Source: Geminocystis sp. NIES-3708
Lineage (GTDB): Bacteria; Cyanobacteriota; Cyanobacteriia; Cyanobacteriales; Cyanobacteriaceae
Reading direction: 5' to 3'
DNA length: 64,000 nt
NCBI RefSeq assembly: GCF_001548095.1
Contig: NZ_AP014815.1
Span: 682,001 to 746,000 of the forward strand
Shown: positions 36,177-44,003 of the stretch, one piece after another
Layout: each line of letters begins with the position of its first letter
How positions within the stretch are numbered: the first letter of the stretch is position 1
Notes under the pieces: model-generated
The model's input: the letters and a program-made list of their open reading frames with translations, nothing else
Told to the model about the DNA's origin: nothing
Databases searched by the model: none
Translations under genes and position numbers: made by a program

Positions 36177-36470
36177 TTATTGACAATAAGGAGTTATATC
36201 TTCTCCTATTTCACACAAAAAAGATAAAGCACGGAAACGTAAAATCATTAAATCTTCATAAAAAGGATTCAATTTACATAGAGGTGGAATCTTTCCTACA
36301 TAAAAGTTAAAGAGCTTAATTTCTCTGGCAAAAGGACATTGATTAGGAATTAAACGAACAATTTTTTTTGCTGTTTCTTTTTCTTTAATTTCTAATTTTT
36401 CTAGTTTTATTTTGATAACTCCTAGAGAAGACAACAAGGTTTTTCTAATTAGACTGTTAATTTTTGACAT
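36177..36470 (-). CDS. Mo-dependent nitrogenase C-terminus-like family protein (Mo-nitro_C)
   Basis: The 97-residue protein matches the cyanobacterial family whose domain name comes from similarity to part of a nitrogenase-linked protein, not because it fixes nitrogen. The core is IPNQCPFAREIKLFNFYVGKIPPLCKLNPFYEDLMILRFRALSFL, followed by GEDITPYC. Three cysteines (CPF, LCKLN, YC) are conserved in the family as I know it. No nitrogenase genes are present. It precedes the CxxC ORF and purD on the same strand; that grouping may be incidental. Confidence 0.85.
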   Translation of the reverse strand: MSKINSLIRKTLLSSLGVIKIKLEKLEIKEKETAKKIVRLIPNQCPFAREIKLFNFYVGKIPPLCKLNPFYEDLMILRFRALSFLCEIGEDITPYCQ

Positions 36471-36739
36471 TGTGGAATCTGTTTATTGATAACTTTTGCT
36501 TAATTATTATTAGTTTAATCATAAATAAAAAATATAACAACTAAATATTAATATAAATATCTTTTATACTATATAAGGTTAACTGAAGACACCTAACAAT
36601 TCTATCTGAGTAGAACCTAAGAGGGCGACAATTAAGCTAAACACATTATGCAGTTTTAGATAAAGATAAGATATTTTCAGTTTTTATATTAATTGCTATA
36701 GAAAAAGATTTATCAACTCCCTCAATTTTCTTAGGATTA

Positions 36740-36952
36740 TTTAAAAAATCAGTTTAATTTACCCCAATATTTAATTCCTTTTAGTGAATTTATTTCAAGT
36801 CAGCTTATTCATCAAGAATGGGTAATGAAGATAATAAAAGTAATTGGTTTCCCATTTAAACATCATGGATTATTAAAGAATGGGAATTCAAAAAAATCAT
36901 CTATTTAGTCATTGATAGAACACAGGGGGAAAATATTAATATATTAATGTAA
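36740..36952 (+). pseudogene. IS4-type transposase relic
   Basis: In the 509-bp gap before the kinase genes, the plus strand still reads WIIKEWEFKKIIYLVIDRTQ then GENINILM-stop (36866-36952). The segment IYLxIDRTQ...NxLM is the conserved DDE-transposase strand found in IS4/ISH3-like proteins. Upstream in another register is FNLPQYLIPFSEFISSQLIH (36751-36810), separated by a frame change. No terminal repeats remain. The rest of the gap (36471-36740) is AT-rich without ORFs. Confidence 0.5.
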
Positions 36953-36979
36953 GTTTAGTTTATAATCCGTTAAGGTTAA

Positions 36980-38512
36980 TTAAAATACCTTCCACCAACG
37001 ACGACTACCATCAGGAAAAGTAGTAGTCCAATTTATCCTTGCATCTTTTAATTGTTGCTGATTAATTTTTGCATTTTTTAAGTTTGCACCACATAAATTA
37101 GTATTCGTTAAATTCGCATTTGTTAAATCAGCACTAGCTAAATTTGCTCCTTTTAAATCGGCATTTTCTAAATTGGACTTAGAAAAATAAGTTTGAACTA
37201 GATTAGCATTGGTTAAATTAGCATTACTTAAATCAGCACCATAAAAATTAGCTTGAGATAAATTCGTATCTGCTAACATAATTTCTTGTAATTGAGAATA
37301 ACGAAAAATACATTTATTCAGCTTACTGCCTTGTAAATTTAAACCTTGTAAATCTTGATCACTAAAATCTTTTTTACCACTATTAAAAGCCGTTAAAAAT
37401 TTTTCTTCATCCCACTTTAAAGAAATATTTTTATTTTGTGTTTTATTGCGTCTTTGTTGGATTGCTTTTTGGATTTTCTCGGTGGCAGAAATAGTTTTTG
37501 TCGCTTGGGTGTGACCGTCATCTAGATTCCCAACTCCTAGTTGACTCAAATCGATTCTACTATCTTTTGATGCTTGATTGTTAACAATATTTTGGCTTAA
37601 ACTTTGTTGAAAAGGTTGAATATTAAGGGCTTCAATCAATTCATCCACGGTTTTATAACGCTCACGAGTATCTTGAGCTAACATTTTTTGAATTATTTTT
37701 AGCAAACCACTGCTAATATTAACATCTTGTTGCCATAGTAGTTGACCTGTATTCGGATCAATACTAAAATTCTTGGGGGATTTACCCGTGATCAAATAGA
37801 CACAAGTAGCACCCAGAGCATAAATATCACTGGAATATACTGGACGCATTGCTAACTGTTCTGGAGGTGCATAGCCCATTGTGCCAACAGAAAACTTTGT
37901 TAAAGCTGTTTGCCCCATAGTTTTTGCTAATTGAGTATTAACTTGATCTTTAACTGCCCCAAAATCAATAAGTATTAATTTACCATCTTTTTTTTGTCGC
38001 AAAATATTAGCAGGTTTAATATCTCGATGAATAACTTTTTCTGAATGAAGATATTTAAGGATAGGAGTAATCTCCTCTAAAAACCTTCTGATGGCAATTT
38101 CTCCATAAACTCCTTGATTTTTAATTTCTCGCTGTAAATTTTGACCATTAATTAATTCTTGAATCAGATAAAATTGTCCTTGATCTGCAAAATAGTCCAT
38201 TAGTTTTGGTATTTGAGGGTGGCTTATTTTATCTAAAGTTTTTGCTTCTCTTTCAAATAAACTAATAGCCGTTTTTAGGGCTTGAGGATCATCAGCCATC
38301 GGGCGTAATTGTTTCACAACACATAACGGATCACCAATTACAGTTAAATCAACACCTACAAAAGTTGCTCCAAAACCACCTTTTCCTAACATTTTGATCA
38401 CTCGATAACGATTATTCAAAATTAAACTAGAGCCACAATTATTACACTTTTTTAATTTTGGGTGATTTTTTGGTTCAGAACAGTTAGGGTTAACACAGTA
38501 ACTAATAATCAT
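36980..38512 (-). CDS. Serine/threonine protein kinase with N-terminal Cys motif and pentapeptide repeats
   Basis: The 510-residue protein is a Hanks-type kinase of the SpkB-like group. Residues 1-33 carry a zinc-ribbon-like set (YCVNPNCSEPKN ... KKCNNCGSSL). The kinase domain has the glycine loop LGKGGFGATFVG, Lys in CVVKQL, catalytic loop VIHRDIKPANIL, DFG in LIDFGAVKDQ, and GTMGYAPPEQLAMRPVYSSD. A linker leads to pentapeptide repeats (about 390-490, patterns ADLSNANLTNANLVQ, ADLTNANLTNTNLCG), and it ends TFPDGSRRWW. It is about 105 bp from its paralogue on the same strand. Ligand and targets are unknown. Confidence 0.92.
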   Translation of the reverse strand: MIISYCVNPNCSEPKNHPKLKKCNNCGSSLILNNRYRVIKMLGKGGFGATFVGVDLTVIGDPLCVVKQLRPMADDPQALKTAISLFEREAKTLDKISHPQIPKLMDYFADQGQFYLIQELINGQNLQREIKNQGVYGEIAIRRFLEEITPILKYLHSEKVIHRDIKPANILRQKKDGKLILIDFGAVKDQVNTQLAKTMGQTALTKFSVGTMGYAPPEQLAMRPVYSSDIYALGATCVYLITGKSPKNFSIDPNTGQLLWQQDVNISSGLLKIIQKMLAQDTRERYKTVDELIEALNIQPFQQSLSQNIVNNQASKDSRIDLSQLGVGNLDDGHTQATKTISATEKIQKAIQQRRNKTQNKNISLKWDEEKFLTAFNSGKKDFSDQDLQGLNLQGSKLNKCIFRYSQLQEIMLADTNLSQANFYGADLSNANLTNANLVQTYFSKSNLENADLKGANLASADLTNANLTNTNLCGANLKNAKINQQQLKDARINWTTTFPDGSRRWWKVF

Positions 38513-38616
38513 CGTTTTGCCATGAATTTGTAAGTAAATTTAATTGAGCGTAGTTTTGATAAGGGAAGAAAAGAAGAGGGAAAAGAGAAATTTTCAAATA
38601 ATTAATGATGAATTAT

Positions 38617-40140
38617 TTACCACCATCTTCTTTTACCGTCGGGAAAAACAGTACGCCAGTTAGTTTTAGCGGTTTTGAGTTGTTCATCATCGACTTTTGC
38701 ACCCCGAAGATTTGCACCTCCTAAATTCGCATCTTTTAAAATAGCACTATTGAGATTTGCACCCATTAAATCTGCTCCCTGTAAATCAGCATTTTTTAAA
38801 TTTGCTTTATATAATTCCGCCCGTTGTAAATTTGCTTCCTTTAAATTTGCTTGAGCTAAATTAGCATTATAAAAATTAGTGCGATAGAGATTAGCTTTTT
38901 GTAAATTGATTCCAATTAATTTGCTTTGAGAAAAACTTGCTCCCGCTAATTTTAATCCTTCTAAATCTAATTCATTTAAAACCTGTTGACTAAAATTACG
39001 ATTTCCTTGGCGATAGTCTTGAACAATCATTTCTGGAGTTAACTGTAATTTGGGCTGACTCAAAGATGCAATATTAGGTTGATTTCTTGCTCCCCCAATA
39101 TTACCCCCTAACTTCTCCTTTCGTTTTCTAATAGCATCAGCTAAGTTTTGAGAAGTTGAACTAGCAATGGTAACTTCTTCCTCTTCATCTCCTGAATCTT
39201 TTCCACTACTTAAATTAACCATACTTCCAGCTAATTCTTGTTCATAAGGCACTAATTCTAAGGCTTTAATAACGTCATCTGCCGAAGGATAACGTTTACG
39301 CACATCTAACTCTAGCATTTTGTTTAAAACTTTAGCAAAAGTACCACTGACAGTAGTATGTTTTTCCCATGCTAATTCCCCTGTAGTGTTATCACATAAA
39401 TCTTTTGGTGCTTTTCCTGTTAATAAAAAAATACAAGTTGCCGCTAGAGCATAAATATCACTGGAATATACTGGACGCATTGCTAACTGTTCTGGAGGTG
39501 CAAAACCCATTGTGCCTACGGAGATTTTTGTGAAAGCACTTTGAGGATTTTGACTCATTAATTGAGTGTTGGCTTGTTCTTTTACTGCCCCAAAATCAAT
39601 TAAAAATAATTTATTTGTTTCTTTTTCCCTTAAAATGTTTCCGGGTTTAATATCCCGATGGATTACCTTTTGAGAATGAATATACTTCAATACAGGTAAC
39701 ATATTACGCAGAAACTGTTTTGCAGAACTTTCCTGATAAATACTCCCTTTTTTGATTTCTTTTTCCAAATCTTTACCCAAGACAAAATCTTGAATTAGGT
39801 AAAACTGTTCATTTTCTTCAAAATAATCTAATAATTTCGGAATTTGGGGATGATCCAATTTCGCAAGAGTTTTAGCTTCCCTTGCAAATAAATCTAATGC
39901 TGTACGATGAGATTCAGGATTAGAGGCGGCAAGTTCTAGTTGTTTTACCACACAATAACGATTTTTTTGAGCCATATCCACGGCTAAATAAGTTGTCCCG
40001 AACCCCCCTCGACCAATTTTTTTGATAGCCACATAACGCCTGTGGAGTATCAGATTAGACTGACAACTCCGACATTTTTTGGTTTTCGTATCATTTTTAG
40101 GATCTTCACAGTGGGGGTTGAGGCAATAAATAACGCTCAT
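38617..40140 (-). CDS. Serine/threonine protein kinase with pentapeptide repeats, paralogue
   Basis: The 507-residue protein is laid out like the preceding-coordinate kinase: N-terminal CLNPHCEDPKN...KKCRSCQSNL, glycine loop IGRGGFGTTYLAVD, VIHRDIKPGNIL, LIDFGAVKEQ, GTMGFAPPEQLAMRPVYSSD, then pentapeptide repeats (ANLYRTNFYNANLAQANLKE, ADLQGADLMGANLNSAILKD) and TVFPDGKRRWW. The two share long near-identical stretches, so they come from tandem duplication with later divergence, chiefly in the linker between kinase and repeats. The same strand carries two unknown proteins directly upstream. Confidence 0.92.
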   Translation of the reverse strand: MSVIYCLNPHCEDPKNDTKTKKCRSCQSNLILHRRYVAIKKIGRGGFGTTYLAVDMAQKNRYCVVKQLELAASNPESHRTALDLFAREAKTLAKLDHPQIPKLLDYFEENEQFYLIQDFVLGKDLEKEIKKGSIYQESSAKQFLRNMLPVLKYIHSQKVIHRDIKPGNILREKETNKLFLIDFGAVKEQANTQLMSQNPQSAFTKISVGTMGFAPPEQLAMRPVYSSDIYALAATCIFLLTGKAPKDLCDNTTGELAWEKHTTVSGTFAKVLNKMLELDVRKRYPSADDVIKALELVPYEQELAGSMVNLSSGKDSGDEEEEVTIASSTSQNLADAIRKRKEKLGGNIGGARNQPNIASLSQPKLQLTPEMIVQDYRQGNRNFSQQVLNELDLEGLKLAGASFSQSKLIGINLQKANLYRTNFYNANLAQANLKEANLQRAELYKANLKNADLQGADLMGANLNSAILKDANLGGANLRGAKVDDEQLKTAKTNWRTVFPDGKRRWW

Positions 40141-40288
40141 TCACTCTCGTTTCTCCAGTGAGGTAATTTTGATTATTCATCTCAAGACGTAATTATAGTG
40201 TATCGCAATTTTTGAACACCAAGAACAACTTTATCGAAACTTCATTTAGTAATTTTTAATAAAAAACAAATAGATACCATTGAAACTC

Positions 40289-41155
40289 TTAACTAATTTC
40301 CTCCTCTTCTTGCCAATCTTCTTGATTCCAGTCAATCTCTGGAGAATCATGCTCTCCATTGTGGTTAGATGAATTATCTTCTTCTAACCATTCTTGCCAA
40401 TCGTCATCTACTTCTAAACTAGGAGAATCCTCATTTATTACAGGACTGATTACGACTTCTTCTTTAATAATTGTTTCTTCTTCTGGTATTTCATCGATAA
40501 AATCGTCCCAGTTTTCTTCTTCTTCCACTTTATTTTCAGTAACGGAGATTTCTTCTTCAGCCATCATTTCCACATCTAAAGAAATACCATCGAAACTTTC
40601 TGCTTCATCAATATTTTTATTCGATTCTTCTGTTTCGTTTTCTAGATCATCAATCCAATTTTCTTCTTCCTCTGGCTCTTGGTATTCTTGAGTTTCTTGA
40701 TAATTCAAAGAATTTTCTAGGGTAGAATCTGATTCAAAATTGCTAAAATCATCTTCAAAACTTGTATCTTCTATATAATTTTCTGGTGCGGCTAATGGGA
40801 ATAATTCTTCAGATTTTTCTTCAATCGAAGAAGTTATTTTTACATTATTACCCGCAATTATTTGTAATAGTTTAACTAAAGTTTCCCTATTTTTTTCCCA
40901 CGTTTCATAAGCATTTTCTACTTGTTTTTGATGAAAATTTAAGCCATGATTATTATTAGAAATTAAAGTATCAGCACTTATTTTAGTAGTTAATCCCTTT
41001 AATAAGTTAATTTTAGTTTCAATATTCGTTGTGGTATTTTTCGCTGTAGAAGTCGTAGTTAGTTTTAATTTTAAGCTGTTACTCAAGGCAATCAAAAGAA
41101 CTTGCTTTAATTTTTTTTTGTGTAATAGTTCTTTAACATCTTCATGATTACTCAT
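40289..41155 (-). CDS. Unknown acidic protein with Trp-acidic repeats
   Basis: The 288-residue protein has no recognised domain. Residues about 1-105 resemble the whole of the neighbouring 104-residue protein: ALSNSLKLKLTTT, HQKQVENAYETWEKNRETL and a final IIAGN compared with AMSEVMKIEIVTTT, HFQEVEKAHEKILQNAQSL and ILQTN. The rest is extremely acidic, with Trp embedded in acidic runs: EEENWIDDLEN, EEENWDDFIDE, VDDDWQEWLEE, IDWNQEDWQEEEE. Such motifs can serve as docking sites or as mimics of nucleic acid, but this is inference. It is 57 bp from its relative, same strand, and 148 bp before the kinases. Confidence 0.65.
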   Translation of the reverse strand: MSNHEDVKELLHKKKLKQVLLIALSNSLKLKLTTTSTAKNTTTNIETKINLLKGLTTKISADTLISNNNHGLNFHQKQVENAYETWEKNRETLVKLLQIIAGNNVKITSSIEEKSEELFPLAAPENYIEDTSFEDDFSNFESDSTLENSLNYQETQEYQEPEEEENWIDDLENETEESNKNIDEAESFDGISLDVEMMAEEEISVTENKVEEEENWDDFIDEIPEEETIIKEEVVISPVINEDSPSLEVDDDWQEWLEEDNSSNHNGEHDSPEIDWNQEDWQEEEEIS

Positions 41156-41211
41156 TAATTTTACTCCTTCGTCTAAAATTTATTTTTCTTGATTTTAAAT
41201 ATTAACAATAA

Positions 41212-41526
41212 CTAATTAAATTCTGATATATTTGTTTGTAAAATATTAAACATTTTTTGTAAACTTTGAGCATTTTGGAGTATTTTTTCATGAGCTTTTT
41301 CTACTTCTTGAAAATGCAAATTTTCTACTTGATTCTCTCCTAAATCATGCTCTATTTCATTTTGTAACAAATCAATAAAAGTCCGATAAGATGAGGATGA
41401 AGAATTATTTTGGTCATTAGTTGTCGTCACTATTTCTATTTTCATTACCTCTGACATTGCCATCGCCATTGCTTCTTCTATTTCTCCGTTTCTAATTTTG
41501 GCTTTTACTTCTTCAATTTTGCTCAT
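41212..41526 (-). CDS. Small unknown protein related to the N-terminus of its neighbour
   Basis: The 104-residue protein is predicted helical: MSKIEEVKAKIRNGEIEEAM, then a Ser/Asn-rich linker, then HFQEVEKAHEKILQNAQSLQKMFNIL. I do not recognise a named family, but its resemblance to residues 1-105 of the 288-residue protein marks a shared domain, likely from duplication. It sits between maf and the acidic protein on the same strand (60 and 57 bp gaps). Cytoplasmic, no Cys, no membrane segment. Confidence 0.6.
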   Translation of the reverse strand: MSKIEEVKAKIRNGEIEEAMAMAMSEVMKIEIVTTTNDQNNSSSSSYRTFIDLLQNEIEHDLGENQVENLHFQEVEKAHEKILQNAQSLQKMFNILQTNISEFN

Positions 41527-41586
41527 GATTTAGATTACCTTAAATTTTTTCTTTCAATTAGCTTAACTCAAATTGTCTTTAACAAC

Positions 41587-42171
41587 TTACCAAAAATCCG
41601 TCACCTCAAAGTTTAAATCTCTTAACATTTTTCTTAATAATGGTAAACTTAACCCAATTACATTACTGTGACAACCAACGATTTTATCCACAAAAACCCC
41701 TCCTTTTCCTTCCAAAGCAAAACTACCAGCACACTTCAATGGTTCTTCTGTGGCTACATAGGCTTTAATTAGAGAGTCATCAATATTCGCAAAATACACT
41801 TCTGTAATGCCACAATTAATAACTTTTGCTTGAGTGTCAGTGTTAATTAAAGCATGACCTGTATATAGTTTCCCCATTTTTCCCCGCATTTTTTGCCAAC
41901 GTGCGATCGCAATATCTTGATTTTCAGGTTTACCAAAAATTTCACCATCGACTTGTAAAACCGAATCACATCCCAAAACTAAAGTAGAGGGAAAAATAGG
42001 GGCTACAGTTTCCGCTTTTTTCGATGCTAAAGTATTGACTAAATCGACAACATCAGTTAAATTTATTAAGGATTCGTCATAATTACTATGGTAAACAATG
42101 GCTTCGATACCAATCATTTTTAATAGTTTTAAACGAGCAGGAGAAGCAGACGCAAGAACAAATTTAGTCAT
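41587..42171 (-). CDS. maf: Maf-like nucleoside triphosphate pyrophosphatase
   Basis: The 194-residue protein has the Maf fold marks: [18 protein letters not shown] at the start (phosphate site Ser-Ser-x-Arg type), [12 protein letters not shown] with conserved Lys, [19 protein letters not shown] with the catalytic Asp, and [28 protein letters not shown] near the C-terminus. Maf proteins hydrolyse non-canonical NTPs to NMP and pyrophosphate. Whether it prefers dTTP/UTP or a methylated nucleotide is not decided by eye. Length is normal. It follows the PsbP-like gene on the same strand with a 52-bp gap. HIP1 lies inside (41906). Confidence 0.93.
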   Translation of the reverse strand: MTKFVLASASPARLKLLKMIGIEAIVYHSNYDESLINLTDVVDLVNTLASKKAETVAPIFPSTLVLGCDSVLQVDGEIFGKPENQDIAIARWQKMRGKMGKLYTGHALINTDTQAKVINCGITEVYFANIDDSLIKAYVATEEPLKCAGSFALEGKGGVFVDKIVGCHSNVIGLSLPLLRKMLRDLNFEVTDFW

Positions 42172-42223
42172 AAAGTAGAGTTAATTAGCAAAAGTTTTTA
42201 ATGGATAAAAATTTTCGATATTT

Positions 42224-42775
42224 TTAAGAGAGGCTGAAAGATTTAGTTACAGTTTTAAATAAGTCTTCCACATTTTGCCAACGAGATTCTGTCGTCGAAA
42301 TATTAAAAGTATATAGTTTACCATTTTTGGTAGCAACACTCGCCAAATTATGACGGTATTGATTATCAGATAATTTCACTTTATATTCTAATAAGTAATA
42401 ATCTTGTAAATTTTGTTCTCTTTTTTCTGCAGAGATTAATTCTGCTTCTCTTTGATTACTGGAATCTTGGTTAACCATTTTCATAAATCTATAACCAACA
42501 TCCGTGGGAGTCCCTAAATCTGCTAAGTTTTTATTAGAGTCAATTTTACTAACAATTACACTTAAATTTTCACTAGGTTCAAGAAAATCTTTATAAACTA
42601 CATCTAACCCTTCACTAGCATTTTTCACATCTACTGACATCCAACCATTAGGATATAGAAATTGATAACCGTCAATATTGTCAACGTATCCTTGTAAACC
42701 ACTCAGTGCAGAAGTACAAGAAGTCAAGGTAATGGTAAAAATAATCAGTATAAGCGAGATTATCGATTTTAACAT
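42224..42775 (-). CDS. PsbP-like lipoprotein of photosystem II (CyanoP)
   Basis: The 183-residue protein starts with a lipoprotein signal: hydrophobic residues 4-18 then lipobox LTSC with Cys20. The mature part has the PsbP pattern GYVDNIDGYQFLYPNGWMSVDV, VVYKDFLEPSENLSVIVSKI and YLLEYKVKLSDNQYRHNLASVATKNGKLYTFNISTTESRW. CyanoP is a lumenal peripheral protein involved in PSII assembly. The usual length is met. Maf lies downstream on the same strand. Confidence 0.92.
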   Translation of the reverse strand: MLKSIISLILIIFTITLTSCTSALSGLQGYVDNIDGYQFLYPNGWMSVDVKNASEGLDVVYKDFLEPSENLSVIVSKIDSNKNLADLGTPTDVGYRFMKMVNQDSSNQREAELISAEKREQNLQDYYLLEYKVKLSDNQYRHNLASVATKNGKLYTFNISTTESRWQNVEDLFKTVTKSFSLS

Positions 42776-42824
42776 AACAGATATTGAAAAAGTAGTTTAC
42801 TAATTTATTATGTCATGAACTGAG

Positions 42825-42845
42825 ATCACCTGAGTTTGATGTAAT
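42825..42845 (-). repeat. Solo MITE end
   Basis: ATCACCTGAGTTTGATGTAAT matches the left or inverted right end of the MITE family, just upstream of the PsbP-like gene. No partner end is seen in the 196-bp gap. Confidence 0.45.
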
Positions 42846-42971
42846 TTGTTTTTAATTAATGATCATTTTTTCTTTAATATTAAGCATCAATCATCAAAAA
42901 TTTAAACAATGTAGAAAAATATTTTAACTTACATATATAATATTAAAAATAATTAATTCAAATCAATAACT

Positions 42972-43871
42972 ATGAAAAAATCATTGCTATTATTATTAAT
43001 TCCTATAGTTATTAATACTTCTATTTTACCGATTTATGCTAGTCAATTATCTCAAACTTCAATTGCATTGAAGAATAAATCAGTTGAATCTATGACAGCA
43101 GAAGATTATTATCGGAGAGGATTTACTCTTTATGAAAATGAAGATTATCAAAAAGCTATTATTGACTTCACGAAAGCCATTGAATTAAACTCAAATGATT
43201 TTTCTAGTTATCTTTATCGAGGCAAATCTTATTATTTTTTAGATCAAGAAGAAAAAGCTGTTATAGATTTAACACAAGCAATAAAACTAAACTCTCAGAA
43301 TGCAGAAACCTATTATTTTAGAGGAGAAAGTTATTTTTATCTTAGAGAATATCAAAATGCTATTGCTGACTTTAATCAAGCCATAAAATTAGAAGCCGAT
43401 ACCAGTCTTCCTTATATAAGTTTAGGGAAAGTTTTTAATACTATTGAAGAATATCAAAAAGCTGTAGATATTTTAAATTTAGCTTTAAAAATTAACCCTG
43501 AATCTCAGTTTGCTTATCAATTAAGGGGAGATGCTTATCTTGATTTAGAAAAATATCAACAAGCCATTAACGATTATACTTCTGCCCTAAAAATATCAGA
43601 AAATCCTCTTACTTATCACCTAAGAGGCATTGCTTATGGATATTTAGATCAATATCAAAAAACTTTAATGGATCAAAATAAAGCTATTGAATTAGATCCT
43701 AATAAGCCAGATTACTATTATATCAGAGGTATAACTTATTGGACTTTAGAACAAAATAAAAATGCTATTGATGATTTAGAAAAAGCAACGGATTTATATA
43801 AACAATTAGGAAACCAACAAAAATTAGAACAAATTCAAAAACTTATTAATGAAATTCGAGGGAATAAGTAA
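42972..43871 (+). CDS. Secreted tetratricopeptide-repeat protein
   Basis: The 299-residue protein has a signal peptide (residues 1-23, KKSLLLLLIPIVINTSILPIYA) and then about seven canonical 34-residue TPRs from residue 42 on: DYYRRGFTLYENEDYQKAII, AETYYFRGESYFYLREYQNA, QFAYQLRGDAYLDLEKYQQA, PDYYYIRGITYWTLEQNKNA. TPR proteins of this kind serve as adaptors for complexes at the thylakoid or periplasm; no partner is evident. It is followed after 132 bp by the giant repeat protein, which uses a quite different repeat (13 residues). Confidence 0.85.
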   Translation: MKKSLLLLLIPIVINTSILPIYASQLSQTSIALKNKSVESMTAEDYYRRGFTLYENEDYQKAIIDFTKAIELNSNDFSSYLYRGKSYYFLDQEEKAVIDLTQAIKLNSQNAETYYFRGESYFYLREYQNAIADFNQAIKLEADTSLPYISLGKVFNTIEEYQKAVDILNLALKINPESQFAYQLRGDAYLDLEKYQQAINDYTSALKISENPLTYHLRGIAYGYLDQYQKTLMDQNKAIELDPNKPDYYYIRGITYWTLEQNKNAIDDLEKATDLYKQLGNQQKLEQIQKLINEIRGNK

Positions 43872-44003
43872 GAATAAAAACTTTTAATTAATTTGCCTTA
43901 ATCATAATATAATTATCTTTAAGATAGAATTTAATTTACTTCCTATCTTTTCATATATTTATACAATTTTATTATCACTTCTTTTAATTTAATTATCGCA
44001 CTA

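Noticed and set aside
36177-36470. Nitrogen-fixation gene
   Set aside because: The domain name mentions nitrogenase but the family is widespread in non-fixing cyanobacteria, and no nif gene is present.
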